Positions 7,509 to 15,776 of a stretch of DNA of 64,000 bases are shown in pieces; the first letter of the stretch is position 1; each line of letters starts with the position of its first letter. Made by a program: the position numbers and the translations under genes. The notes beneath the pieces are model-generated. The model searched no databases and was not told where the DNA came from. It worked only from the letters and a program-made list of their open reading frames with translations. This DNA is from Rhodococcus jostii NBRC 16295. GTDB lineage: Bacteria > Actinomycetota > Actinomycetes > Mycobacteriales > Mycobacteriaceae. The stretch spans positions 1 to 64,000 of the forward strand of contig NZ_BCWY01000014.1 of NCBI RefSeq assembly GCF_001894825.1, read 5' to 3'.

Positions 7509-8408
7509 GTGGGCGCGCGTCGTGTTGTTCGAAGGCTGACCATGGTCGGGCTGGCGTTGGCCTTCTTGGCCGGGCTCGGGTGGGTAACCGTTTCGGCGTT
7601 CCCGTCGGATGCCGCCGCCGACCCCCAGTACCACGAATGCGCCGGCAGTCGGTGCGACGACGGATCCCCGGAATCCCCCGGCGGCGGCAAGCCCCATCAC
7701 CCAGATCCGCCGTGCGAGAGCCTGCGCGGATGCGGCGGAGAGCCCAGTGAGACTGGGGAACCCAGCGAGACACAGGAGCCCAGCCAGACGTGGGAGCCCA
7801 GTGAGACATGGGAACCCAGCGAGACGGCTGAGCCGAGCGAAACCACCGAACCGTCCGAGACCACCGAACCGACGAAGACCTCGACTCCGTCGACGTCACG
7901 TGTCGTGGTCGCGCCGCCGCCCCCGATCCAGTTGCCGTCGGCGGCGGAGCCGAAGTTCTCCCGTCCCGACTCGTCCGGGGACGACGATTCCGGAGACGAC
8001 CTGGGTGCCGACGTGGGCACCTCGCCCCCGGGTTCCGAGGGAGCAGCGGGTGGTGGAGCACCGGCCGGAGGTCCCGGTTCCGGCGCCGCCGCCGCGCCCG
8101 GCCCGAGTGGGCCCGCGGATTCGGCACCGGAGGATCGCCCCGCCGGGAATCCCCCGAACAGTGACGGGTCCTCGCCTGCCGCCCAGTCACCCGCCCAGGG
8201 CGATCCGGATGCTGCGCCGCCGGGAATGGTTCCCGTGGTCCACAGCGAGCCGTTGCCTGCGATCACCGTTCTCGGTGGGGTCGGCGTCCTCCTCTGCTGT
8301 GCCGGGGGAGCGGGTGCGTTGACGTTCAAGGGCGCTCGCGCACAACAGGCGCGCATCGCAACCGCGCGGGCGGAGTTCTTCCCGCCCGCTTCGAATGCAG
8401 GGGTGTAG
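7509..8408 (+). CDS. Repeat-bearing exported protein with C-terminal membrane anchor
   Basis: A 299-residue protein from a GTG start with AGGGGGG just upstream. Residues 1-36 form a signal peptide or anchor (RRVVRRLTMVGLALAFLAGL). A short region with four cysteines (44, 49, 69, 75) is followed by eight hexad repeats of the form xEPSET (77-124), then a long Pro/Gly/Ala/Ser/Asp-rich disordered stretch, and a hydrophobic segment at about 252-275 with a short basic tail. This suggests an extended wall-spanning stalk anchored at its C-terminus. No known domain is recognised. It is 2 bp upstream of a metallopeptidase gene, so the three genes 7509-9924 look like one operon. Confidence 0.75.
   Translation: MGARRVVRRLTMVGLALAFLAGLGWVTVSAFPSDAAADPQYHECAGSRCDDGSPESPGGGKPHHPDPPCESLRGCGGEPSETGEPSETQEPSQTWEPSETWEPSETAEPSETTEPSETTEPTKTSTPSTSRVVVAPPPPIQLPSAAEPKFSRPDSSGDDDSGDDLGADVGTSPPGSEGAAGGGAPAGGPGSGAAAAPGPSGPADSAPEDRPAGNPPNSDGSSPAAQSPAQGDPDAAPPGMVPVVHSEPLPAITVLGGVGVLLCCAGGAGALTFKGARAQQARIATARAEFFPPASNAGV
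7737..7880 (+). repeat. 18-bp tandem repeats coding xEPSET hexads
   Basis: Eight in-frame 18-base units encode GEPSET, GEPSET, QEPSQT, WEPSET, WEPSET, AEPSET, TEPSET and TEPTKT. The DNA copies differ at third positions (CCCAGC, CCCAGT, CCGAGC, CCGTCC), so the array is not freshly duplicated, but the copy number could vary among strains. Confidence 0.9.
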
Positions 8409-8410
8409 TC

Positions 8411-8911
8411 GTGGGGGCGAACAGATCTCATCGGCGAGTCGCGGCGGCCGTGGACGCGGTGTGCGACGCGGCGGCCCGTGCCGAAGCAGTGTCACTCCGG
8501 CACGTCGTGGACGCGGTGGCCCGCGAACGACAGCGTCCCATCGAACTCGATTTCACGACGGCGATGGCGCCCGGCGTCTGCGGTCAACGGCGTGCCTACC
8601 CCGACCGGGACGTGATCGTGCTGGCGCCGGGGCTGCCGGACCTCGACCGCACGCTTGCGCACGAGCTGGGTCACATCGTGTTTCGGCACGAGGGCGCCGA
8701 GATCGTTGCCGCGACACTCGAAGCCGGTGACGATCTCATCGCGTACATGCTCAGCCAGCGGTCGCGGCGTCGGGACGACGAACAGCCGTCCGGCGAGGTG
8801 GCGGAGTGGGAGGCCGAGACGTTCGCGTCGATGCTGCTCATCCGGTTGAAGACGATGCAGGGACGCGGAACTCCCGTGTCCGTGCTCCGCTACGACGAGG
8901 CGATCGGCTGA
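8411..8911 (+). CDS. ImmA/IrrE-family zinc metallopeptidase
   Basis: A 166-residue protein from a GTG start, 2 bp after the previous stop. It has the zinc motif HELGH (residues 85-89) within TLAHELGHIVFRHEG, and a downstream acidic helix EWEAETFASMLLI whose Glu residues can supply the third ligand, as in ImmA/IrrE. There is no helix-turn-helix domain. ImmA-type proteases usually cleave a partner DNA-binding repressor; the partner here is unknown. The stop overlaps the next start by one base, implying coupled translation with a membrane protein. Confidence 0.85.
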   Translation: MGANRSHRRVAAAVDAVCDAAARAEAVSLRHVVDAVARERQRPIELDFTTAMAPGVCGQRRAYPDRDVIVLAPGLPDLDRTLAHELGHIVFRHEGAEIVAATLEAGDDLIAYMLSQRSRRRDDEQPSGEVAEWEAETFASMLLIRLKTMQGRGTPVSVLRYDEAIG

Positions 8912-9924
8912 TGGGCTGGCTGGTAGCGCTCGTCGTCTGGACTGCCGCCGGCGCCCGCATCGGCCGGGTCGCGGCACGTCAGCCGACGCCGCTGCGTGTG
9001 GCGATGGTGGTAGCGGTGTCGAGCGCGGCACTCGCGTCGACGCTGGCGATTTCGGACGTCGCCGAGCGTCTCGACACGCTGGCCCCGACCGCCGGTCTGT
9101 CGGAGATCCTCATCGAGCTGGCCTGGACACTGTTCGCCGCCGCGAGCGCGGTCGGTGCGGTGTCGGTGTGGCCGATCCTCCCGCGTCCGGCCCTGCGGGC
9201 GGTCGCCGTCGTCGTGTACACCGTGGCCGTCGTGCTCGGAATCGGGCTCGCCGGTGGATATCCCGTCCCCGCGCTGGTGTTCGTCGTGATCGCCTTGACA
9301 GCGGTGGTCGTCACCGGGGTCCGGCACGTCGCGTGGACTCCGCTCGGTCGCGGAATCTCGCTGATCGTCATCGGGTCCGCAATCGTCCTGGTCGCGGCGG
9401 CCGTGGGGCTCGTGCGTGAGGTCTCGGGGCAGATGTGGACCGTGGGCTCCGCGCCGGCGTACACCGTCGCGGCCGTCGTGGTGTCGGTCGGTACCGTCTG
9501 GGTGCTCGTCGAAACCTGGCTGCGCGCACGGCAGGATCTGCGCCGCATGAGCACACTCCATTCGGTGCTCGTCTCCCGCTTCCCGGAAGTCGTCGAGGGC
9601 GACGGCAAGGGGAGCACGACCGTTCTCCGCGCCTCCGACGCGGTCGCCCACGTCATGGATGCGCTGTACCTGCAGTCGGGTGCGGGCATGCTCGACACGG
9701 ACGAACAGGAACTTCCGGAATCGGCTGCGGACCGTGCCCGGATCCTCGCCCACTGGATCGACGACCCGGTCAACTCGGACGTTCTCGACACCGAGTGGAT
9801 CGCGCCGCCGCAGGGCGTGTCGCCGCGCCGATGGGTGCTGGATCTCGCCGACGCGTACGAGGACTTCCTCGAGACCAGTCCCGCCCCGGCGAAGGCGGAC
9901 ACCGTCGAATCGGCGACGGAGTAA
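8911..9924 (+). CDS. Multi-pass membrane protein, MAB_1171c/DUF6545-like
   Basis: A 337-residue protein starting at an ATG that overlaps the protease stop (TGATG). The first 215 residues contain about seven hydrophobic segments; the remaining 120 are soluble and largely helical (WLRARQDLRRMSTLHSVLV, DAVAHVMDALYL, ADAYEDFLETS). It resembles actinobacterial MAB_1171c-type putative transporters with a C-terminal DUF6545 domain, often found beside ImmA/IrrE or XRE genes. No transported substrate can be named. It ends the three-gene set, 22 bp before the convergent zwf stop. Confidence 0.72.
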   Translation: MGWLVALVVWTAAGARIGRVAARQPTPLRVAMVVAVSSAALASTLAISDVAERLDTLAPTAGLSEILIELAWTLFAAASAVGAVSVWPILPRPALRAVAVVVYTVAVVLGIGLAGGYPVPALVFVVIALTAVVVTGVRHVAWTPLGRGISLIVIGSAIVLVAAAVGLVREVSGQMWTVGSAPAYTVAAVVVSVGTVWVLVETWLRARQDLRRMSTLHSVLVSRFPEVVEGDGKGSTTVLRASDAVAHVMDALYLQSGAGMLDTDEQELPESAADRARILAHWIDDPVNSDVLDTEWIAPPQGVSPRRWVLDLADAYEDFLETSPAPAKADTVESATE

Positions 9925-9946
9925 CCCAGACGGCTCCTGCCGCCGG

Positions 9947-11365
9947 TCAGTTCGGAGAATCGGTGACCAGCCACCCGCAGGGCGTGGCGAGGCTGTCGGC
10001 GTCCGGAGGTCCCATGGACCCGGCGGGGTACGGCTTGGCCGGGGGCGGGTCCCGGAGCAGTGCGTCGGCGACGGTCCACACGTGTGCCAGTCCGTCGGGG
10101 CGGGTGAACAGCGACCGGTCACCGTGCAGGACGTCGAGGATGAGCCGCGAATACGGGGCGAGGGCGTGGGCGAGCGGCACGGTGTCGAGGGGAAGACCCA
10201 GATGCCCCACCGACAGCGTGTCGTCGGGTCCGGGTTCCTTTACGACCATGGCGATGTCGATCTCACCGTCCCCGGACAGGTCGAAGGACAGGACGGCGCC
10301 GTCCGGCGGAATGTCGGTGAGTGGGCCTTCGGGACTTCGGAAGACGAGGCTCACCTGTTGCCGGCTGACGCCCAGCATCTTTCCGGTCCGGAGGAGGAAC
10401 GGCACTCCACGCCAGCGGTCGGTGTCGACCCACAGCCGGGCGGCGACGAACGTCTCGGTGGTCGAATCGTCCGCGACACCGTCGACGTCGCGGTATCCCT
10501 CGTACTGGCCGAGCACCACCTCGGCCGGATCGAGGGGACGGAACGCCCCGATCACGGATTCACGGGCGGACTGGAGGTCGTCGGCGCCCAACGTGGCCGG
10601 CGGCTCCATCGCGATCTCGGCCGCGACCTGGAACAGGTGGGTCACCAGCATGTCCAGGACGGCGCCGGTGGCGTCGTAGAACCGGGCGCGGTCGTCGATG
10701 TCGAGAGTCTCGGGCACGTCGATCTGCACCTGCTCGACGTGCTCGCGGTTCCAGACGCCCTCGATCATTCCGTTGGCGAAGCGCAGGATGTTCAGGTTCT
10801 GGGTGCTCTCCTTGCCGAGGAAATGATCGATTCGGTAGATCTGCTTCTCGTCGAGGACGTGGTGCACGGCCTCGTCTAGTTCGGTGAATGCCTCCTGCGA
10901 GGTCCCGAAAGGCTTCTCGTACACGACGCGTGCGCCCCGGGCGAGGCCGTGCGCGCCGAGCGCGCGTGTGGTCTCGGCGAACGCGACGGGTGGCAGGGCC
11001 AGGTAGTGGACCAACTGCGCGTCTGAGGCGCCGAGGTCGTCGCGGGCCTGCTGCACCGCCGTGGGGAGCGTTCCCGGGTTGTCGGGGGTGAATCCGCCGC
11101 CGGCGAATCTGAGCCGCCGGGCGAAGGCATCCCAGTCGGCGTCGTCGTGGGGCACTCCGAACTGGTTCACGACGTCGCGCACGTGGTCGCGGAACTGATC
11201 GTCGGAGACGTTGCCGCGTCCGGTGCCGATCAGCATCCATTCGGAGTTCAGCAGACCCGATTGGGCAAGTTGGAAGAAGGCGGGGAGGACCATCCGTTTG
11301 GACAGGTCCCCGGTGGCGCCGAAGAGGACGAAGATCGTGGGACCGAGCTGCGGTCTGTCAGCCAT
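9947..11365 (-). CDS. zwf: Glucose-6-phosphate dehydrogenase
   Basis: A 472-residue cytoplasmic enzyme oxidising glucose-6-phosphate to 6-phosphogluconolactone with NADP+. The nucleotide-binding motif FGATGDLSKR lies at residues 14-23, and the active site RIDHFLGKE contains the catalytic His. The ATG at 11365 has GGAG 6 nt upstream; the in-frame ATG six codons earlier is rejected. The gene stands alone, away from opcA, pgl, tal or tkt, so it is probably a second G6PDH rather than the one in the pentose-phosphate cluster. Confidence 0.92.
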   Translation of the reverse strand: MADRPQLGPTIFVLFGATGDLSKRMVLPAFFQLAQSGLLNSEWMLIGTGRGNVSDDQFRDHVRDVVNQFGVPHDDADWDAFARRLRFAGGGFTPDNPGTLPTAVQQARDDLGASDAQLVHYLALPPVAFAETTRALGAHGLARGARVVYEKPFGTSQEAFTELDEAVHHVLDEKQIYRIDHFLGKESTQNLNILRFANGMIEGVWNREHVEQVQIDVPETLDIDDRARFYDATGAVLDMLVTHLFQVAAEIAMEPPATLGADDLQSARESVIGAFRPLDPAEVVLGQYEGYRDVDGVADDSTTETFVAARLWVDTDRWRGVPFLLRTGKMLGVSRQQVSLVFRSPEGPLTDIPPDGAVLSFDLSGDGEIDIAMVVKEPGPDDTLSVGHLGLPLDTVPLAHALAPYSRLILDVLHGDRSLFTRPDGLAHVWTVADALLRDPPPAKPYPAGSMGPPDADSLATPCGWLVTDSPN

Positions 11366-11499
11366 TGCTCCATCATGCGCCACGTGCGCACGCCGGGCGG
11401 GGCATTTCCGGAGCCGTTGCCGGACGCGTCCAGTGAGCGATATCCGGACGCGCGGTGCGAACTTCTACCGAACTCGTTGTGGCCCAGGCATTCCGGTGA

Positions 11500-11916
11500 T
11501 TAGCGCGACGCGTCCGGTGGGACCTCCGGCAGGCCCTCGCTGGCCCGCAGTTTCTCGGCCATCGTGGTGAGCAGACTCTGTGATTCTTCGGAGAGGTCGA
11601 ACGCGCGGCTTGAGAGCTTGCGGAGCCCGTATCCCTGGAGTTGCGAGAGAAGCTCGAGATCGTGGTCGATCTTCGCGGCGTAGATGTCGTTGAAGAAGTA
11701 GTCGGGCTTCACCTTGAAGAAGCGGGCGAAAGCCGCAACCGTCTCGTCGGAGGGGTTGGTGCGTTGTCCCGACCGGAGTTGGGAGATGTAGGGCTTCGAG
11801 ATCTGATGTCCGTCTGCGATGAGTGCGGCCGCGACCTCAGCGTTGGTATGCGGTTTACGTCCCGGAGGGTGGACCGTGTCGAAGAGCTTGTTCAACCGCG
11901 CAGCAAAATCTGCCAT
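11500..11916 (-). CDS. EspR-like helix-turn-helix regulator
   Basis: A 138-residue DNA-binding protein. The N-terminal FAARLNKLFDTVHPPGRKPH and the helix-turn-helix region ISKPYISQLRSGQRTNPSDE (about 36-55), followed by FFKVKPDYFFND, closely follow mycobacterial EspR, a nucleoid-associated regulator of ESX-1 and lipid genes. The C-terminal half forms the dimerisation helices. The long open frame extends 68 codons upstream, but similarity begins at MADF. Direct repeats about 60-80 nt upstream suggest self-binding. The target genes in this organism are unknown. Confidence 0.85.
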   Translation of the reverse strand: MADFAARLNKLFDTVHPPGRKPHTNAEVAAALIADGHQISKPYISQLRSGQRTNPSDETVAAFARFFKVKPDYFFNDIYAAKIDHDLELLSQLQGYGLRKLSSRAFDLSEESQSLLTTMAEKLRASEGLPEVPPDASR

Positions 11917-11977
11917 TGTGAGCCGCCGGGTCCTCTCTCGTGCGGGCGTCAGTCGTGTGAACGACACCGTACCACGA

Positions 11978-11995
11978 TGATAACCGATTGATAAC
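11978..11995. promoter_or_regulatory. TGATAAC direct repeat, one helical turn apart
   Basis: TGATAAC occurs at 11978-11984 and 11989-11995, an 11-bp period that places both on the same DNA face. It lies 62 nt upstream of the EspR-like start and could be an operator for that protein or another regulator. Confidence 0.45.
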
Positions 11996-12305
11996 TCACG
12001 CAGATAGAGGCAAAACGTCGCCAGAATGCACCATTCGTATTTCTTATATGTTTCAACGACTGCGCGGCGCATGCTTACTGCTCGATGTCGCCGAGGGGGC
12101 CCTCTGCGCTCGTCACGCACGCCTTACTGTTGAAAGTTCAAGAGAGCCGCCGATGTGCGGCGTGGTGCGCCTGTGGCAACTGATGTGCCGGCCGGGGCAA
12201 CCGCATGGTTGCTCCTTCAATCACTGGGAGTTAGCTGGCAGGGTTGCGGGGGTGTGCGCTGTGAAGCGAACCTGCTCATACACCCAGCTCAGGGGCAATG
12301 TGTTG

Positions 12306-12322
12306 CGTTGCGCATCGCAACG
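12306..12322. promoter_or_regulatory. 17-bp palindrome CGTTGCGCATCGCAACG
   Basis: Perfect 7-bp arms flank the spacer CAT in a region without genes. Operator-like in size and symmetry; the protein that would bind it is unknown. Confidence 0.4.
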
Positions 12323-12547
12323 TCCGAATGTCGCTCGCGGACTGAGGGGCCTCGTGAACACTACTGCGAAGGAGTGGCATCCGCACGGGCGGCGGAGTCT
12401 GCGCGGCCGTCCGACCCGGTCGCGGCGCCGTCCGACGCGCGAGTTCGTTCGCCGGTGTTGGACTATTGTCCAGCTCAGCCCGGGTTTCGGCACCTCGTCA
12501 CGCCCCCGAGTCTGGTCAAATCTGAAGCCGTCGGGGATGATTGTGAT

Positions 12548-12703
12548 ATGGAACACAGAATGAGTGACGCCGAGCTTCGGAAGGCGATTCGAGTTCTGCG
12601 CGAGCGCGCCGACGACGCCCGGCATCGAGGACACGACGACGACGCCAACGGAATCGAGAAGACGATTCGCACCTATCAGGAAGAAATGACCCAGCGGTTG
12701 TGA
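12548..12703 (+). CDS. Small charged protein, 51 residues (hypothetical)
   Basis: The frame starts MEHRMSDAELRKAIRVLRER and ends QEEMTQRL. It is strongly helical and highly charged, and its middle (ADDARHRGHDDDANGIEKTI) has good coding character, unlike the DNA upstream. A second ATG at 12560 (MSDAEL) is an alternative start. It is followed at once by a strong hairpin terminator, which supports an expressed gene. No family is recognised. Confidence 0.55.
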   Translation: MEHRMSDAELRKAIRVLRERADDARHRGHDDDANGIEKTIRTYQEEMTQRL

Positions 12704-12708
12704 ACTGT

Positions 12709-12741
12709 CACGAGCCGACCCCACAGCGGGGCCGGCTCGTG
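12709..12741 (+). terminator. Hairpin terminator after the small charged protein
   Basis: Arms CACGAGCCGACCCC (12709-12722) and GGGGCCGGCTCGTG (12728-12741) pair at 13 of 14 positions, beginning 6 bp after the stop codon at 12703. Confidence 0.75.
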
Positions 12742-12845
12742 TGTGTTCGTGCGAAAAGCGCCTTCGTAGTCGCGTGCGCGCAAACAGATTGCGTGCGTAG
12801 ACTTCCAGCCGACACGGATCGGTGACGACGGGGGCTCGCACGACT

Positions 12846-13685
12846 ATGGCGATCAAGACGCTCGACGGCAAGAAGTGCCTGATCACGGGTGCAGGTAGCG
12901 GCATCGGGCACGCGACAGCCCTGTCGGCGGCGGCGGAGGGCGCCGAACTGTTCCTCACCGACATCAACGAGGTCGGCCTGGCGCAGACGGTGGAACAGGT
13001 CGGCGGCCGCGGCGGCACCGTCAGCTTCTCCCGTGCGCTCGATGTGTCCGATTACGACGCCGTGGCCGCATTCGCCGCGGATGTCCACGAACAGTTCGGA
13101 AGCCTCGACGTCGTCATGAACGTCGCGGGAATCTCTGCGTGGGGCACGGTCGAGAACCTCGAACACCGTCACTGGAAGTCCATGGTGGACGTGAATCTGA
13201 TGGGTCCGATCCACGTCATCGAGAGTTTCGTGCCCCCGATGGTGCGCGCGGGGCGCGGCGGTCACCTCGTCAACGTATCTTCCGCGGCGGGGCTGCTGGC
13301 GCTTCCCTGGCACGCGGCGTACAGCGCAAGCAAATTCGGGCTCCGCGGGGTGTCCGAGGTTCTGCGGTTCGACCTCAAACGGCACGGCATCGGGGTGAGC
13401 CTCGTGGTTCCCGGGGCGGTGAAGACGCCGTTGGTGGGCACCGTCGAGATCGCCGGAGTGGACCGTGACGACCCGCGCATCCAGAAGGCGATCCACCGCT
13501 TCGAGAAGCGCGCCGTCACGCCCGAGAAGGTCGCGTCGTGCATCATCGCCGGCATCAAGAAGGACCGGTACATGGTGTACACCTCGCCGGATATCCGGTT
13601 CGGCTACTGGTGGGCCCGCAAGTTTTCGCCGCCCTACGACTACGTGATGCAGAAGGCCAACGATCAGTTCAGCAAGTTCCTGTAG
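12846..13685 (+). CDS. Short-chain dehydrogenase/reductase
   Basis: A 279-residue classical SDR oxidoreductase. The NAD(P) motif TGAGSGIG is at residues 14-21, NVAG near 90, and the catalytic YxxxK (AYSASKFG) near 160, preceded by the catalytic Ser of VNVSSAAG. The C-terminus (YMVYTSPDIRFGYWWARKF) is longer and more hydrophobic than in minimal SDRs, as in mycobacterial lipid- or steroid-related members. Substrate is unknown. The ATG at 12846 is preferred to one eight codons earlier for family length. It ends 3 bp from a convergent ABC transporter gene. Confidence 0.85.
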   Translation: MAIKTLDGKKCLITGAGSGIGHATALSAAAEGAELFLTDINEVGLAQTVEQVGGRGGTVSFSRALDVSDYDAVAAFAADVHEQFGSLDVVMNVAGISAWGTVENLEHRHWKSMVDVNLMGPIHVIESFVPPMVRAGRGGHLVNVSSAAGLLALPWHAAYSASKFGLRGVSEVLRFDLKRHGIGVSLVVPGAVKTPLVGTVEIAGVDRDDPRIQKAIHRFEKRAVTPEKVASCIIAGIKKDRYMVYTSPDIRFGYWWARKFSPPYDYVMQKANDQFSKFL

Positions 13686-13688
13686 GAG

Positions 13689-15731
13689 CTAGGGCGTGCC
13701 GGTGCGGGAACTCGGGGCCAGCACCGTCCCGTCGGTGAATCGCACGCCGTCGGTGCATCGGCATTCGACCTGGCCGCCGCCGAATTGTTCCGCGTGAAGT
13801 CGTGCGTACAGTCCTTGTTGCGCAAGGAGTTCGGTGTGCGTGCCGCGTTCGATCAGTGTTCCTTCGTCGATCACGAAGATCACGTCGGCGTGCTGGATGG
13901 TGGACAGGCGGTGGGCGATCGCGAGGGTCGTCCGTCCGCGCATCACCTCACCGAGGGCTCTCTGGACGAGTCGCTCGGAGACCGTGTCGAGCGCCGACGT
14001 CGCTTCGTCGAGGATCAGCACGCGGGGGTTCTTCAGCAGCACCCGGGCAATGGCCAATCGCTGCTTTTCGCCGCCGGACAGGCGGAATCCTCGCTCGCCC
14101 ACCAATGTGTCGTATCCGTCGTCGAATCCGAGGATGCGGTCGTGAATGTTGGCGGCCACCGCGGCGTCCTGCAGTTCGGCATCGGTCGCGTCCGGTTTGG
14201 CGTAGCGAAGGTTGTCGGCGATCGAGGCGTGGAACAGGTACGGATCCTGGGTCACCATTCCGACCGCCTCGGCGAGGGAGCTCATGGTCAGGTCGCGCAC
14301 GTCGTAGCCGTCGACCCGGACCGAGCCACTGTCCACCTCGTACAGTCGCGGCACAAGGTAGCAGAGCGTGGTCTTTCCTGCGCCGGACGGTCCGACGAAC
14401 GCGGCGAGCTGACCCGGCTCGATTTCCAGGGAAGTGCCCGCCACCGCCCAGCGCCGGCTCCGACGTTCCGCCGGTTCGGTTTCGGGCGCCGCCGCCGCCG
14501 GAAGGCGAGTGGCGACGGTCGAGACGCCGCGCAGGCCGCCGCCTCCGCCGCCGCGACCCAGGCTGCGCAGCGCCACCGGGTCGGGATCGGCGGTGGCCAG
14601 CCGGACGGGCGCGGGATACGCGAAGTACACGTCGTCCAACTCCACCCGCCCGGGCGAGTCCGCCGGCAGTTCGACGGCGTCCGGGCGATTCACGATCGCG
14701 GGCTGCAGGTCGAGGTATTCGAAGATGCGGCGGAACAACGCCATCGACGTCTGGACGTCGAGAGTAACCCGCATCAGCGAGACCAGTGGCTGCAGCAGCC
14801 GGGCCTGCAGAGTCGAGAATGCGACGAGCGTGCCCGCCGAGAGCGCCGCGGAACCGCCGCTGACGAGATACCCCGCCAAAAGGTAGACGAGGGCAGGAGT
14901 GATCGCCATGAACGAGCTGACGACGGCGAAGAAGCCCTGACCGGTCATGGCTTGCCGCACCTGAAGTTCGGTCTGCCGGGCGTTCTCGGTCCGATACCGG
15001 TCGAGTTCGGTGTCGGCCTGATTGAACACCTTCGTCAGCAGCACACCCGAGACGCTCAGCGCTTCCTCGGTGATCGCGGTCATGTCCGACAACGACTCCT
15101 GCGTCTTGCGTGCCAGAACCCGTCGCCGGGCGCCGACCCGCCGCTGCAGGTAGACGAAGCCGGGAAGCAGCGCGACTGCGAGAAGCGTCAGCTGCCACGA
15201 CAGCAGCACCATCGCGATGAGGGACGCCGCGACCGTGACGACGTTGGACAGGATGTTCGACGCCGTCGACGTCAGTACCGAGCGCACCCCACCGACATCG
15301 TTGGCCAGTCTCGATTGGATGGAACCGGTCTTGGTGGACGTGAAGAACGCCAGTTCCATCTTCTCGAGATGAGCGAACAACCGCTCCCGCAGATCCGCCA
15401 TCGACAGATTGCCGACCTTGGTGGTGAGGTAACTCTGGCCGACGCCGATCACCGAACCCGCCAGCGTCACCGCGATCATGGCCAGCACCAGCCACAGCAG
15501 CAGCGTCAGATGGACACCGCTGCCGTCAGTGGGAAACAGCGCGCGGTCGAACACCGCCTTCGTGAGGAAGGGATTGACGATGCCGAGGAGGGAGGACACG
15601 ACGATCGCGGCCGCGACGAGCACCAGCCACCCGCGGTAGGGACGCAGCAGCGCCCAGATACGAGGCAACAGCGAAGGCTCGTCGTCAACCGACGGGGCCT
15701 GCTGCGTGGATGTGGGACCGGTCGCGGGCAT
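13689..15731 (-). CDS. ABC exporter, fused membrane and ATPase domains
   Basis: A 680-residue half-transporter: six membrane segments within residues 33-320 and an ATPase domain from about 362. Walker A GPSGAGKTT (447-455), signature LSGGEKQR (551-558), Walker B VLILDEATSA (571-580) and the H-loop AIAHRLS (604-610) are intact. An extra segment of about 50 residues (377-428) containing six consecutive glycines sits between the first strand and Walker A, which is unusual. The tail carries two closely spaced cysteines (CRC). It resembles lipid or drug exporters of actinobacteria; substrate unknown, presumably a homodimer. Confidence 0.88.
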   Translation of the reverse strand: MPATGPTSTQQAPSVDDEPSLLPRIWALLRPYRGWLVLVAAAIVVSSLLGIVNPFLTKAVFDRALFPTDGSGVHLTLLLWLVLAMIAVTLAGSVIGVGQSYLTTKVGNLSMADLRERLFAHLEKMELAFFTSTKTGSIQSRLANDVGGVRSVLTSTASNILSNVVTVAASLIAMVLLSWQLTLLAVALLPGFVYLQRRVGARRRVLARKTQESLSDMTAITEEALSVSGVLLTKVFNQADTELDRYRTENARQTELQVRQAMTGQGFFAVVSSFMAITPALVYLLAGYLVSGGSAALSAGTLVAFSTLQARLLQPLVSLMRVTLDVQTSMALFRRIFEYLDLQPAIVNRPDAVELPADSPGRVELDDVYFAYPAPVRLATADPDPVALRSLGRGGGGGGLRGVSTVATRLPAAAAPETEPAERRSRRWAVAGTSLEIEPGQLAAFVGPSGAGKTTLCYLVPRLYEVDSGSVRVDGYDVRDLTMSSLAEAVGMVTQDPYLFHASIADNLRYAKPDATDAELQDAAVAANIHDRILGFDDGYDTLVGERGFRLSGGEKQRLAIARVLLKNPRVLILDEATSALDTVSERLVQRALGEVMRGRTTLAIAHRLSTIQHADVIFVIDEGTLIERGTHTELLAQQGLYARLHAEQFGGGQVECRCTDGVRFTDGTVLAPSSRTGTP

Positions 15732-15776
15732 CTCCCCATCGTGCCCATCCGCCGCAGTCCTGGCGAGCAGATTCGG

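Larger units (their letters stand above)
11917..12547. other. About 630 bp without a convincing gene
   Basis: Open frames here have erratic composition and resemble no family. The part near 11975-12060 is unusually AT-rich for this genome (TTCTTATATG), suggesting promoter or nucleoid-protein binding DNA upstream of the EspR-like gene. Tandem TGATAAC repeats and a 17-bp palindrome are the only clear structures. A small RNA or a decayed gene is possible. Confidence 0.5.

Noticed and set aside
7737..7880. CRISPR-like array
   Set aside because: The 18-bp units are contiguous, in frame and without spacers; it is a coding repeat.
12155..12547. Plus-strand frame leading into the small charged protein
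   Set aside because: The upstream part has poor coding character and many Cys/Arg; only the last 51 codons look real.
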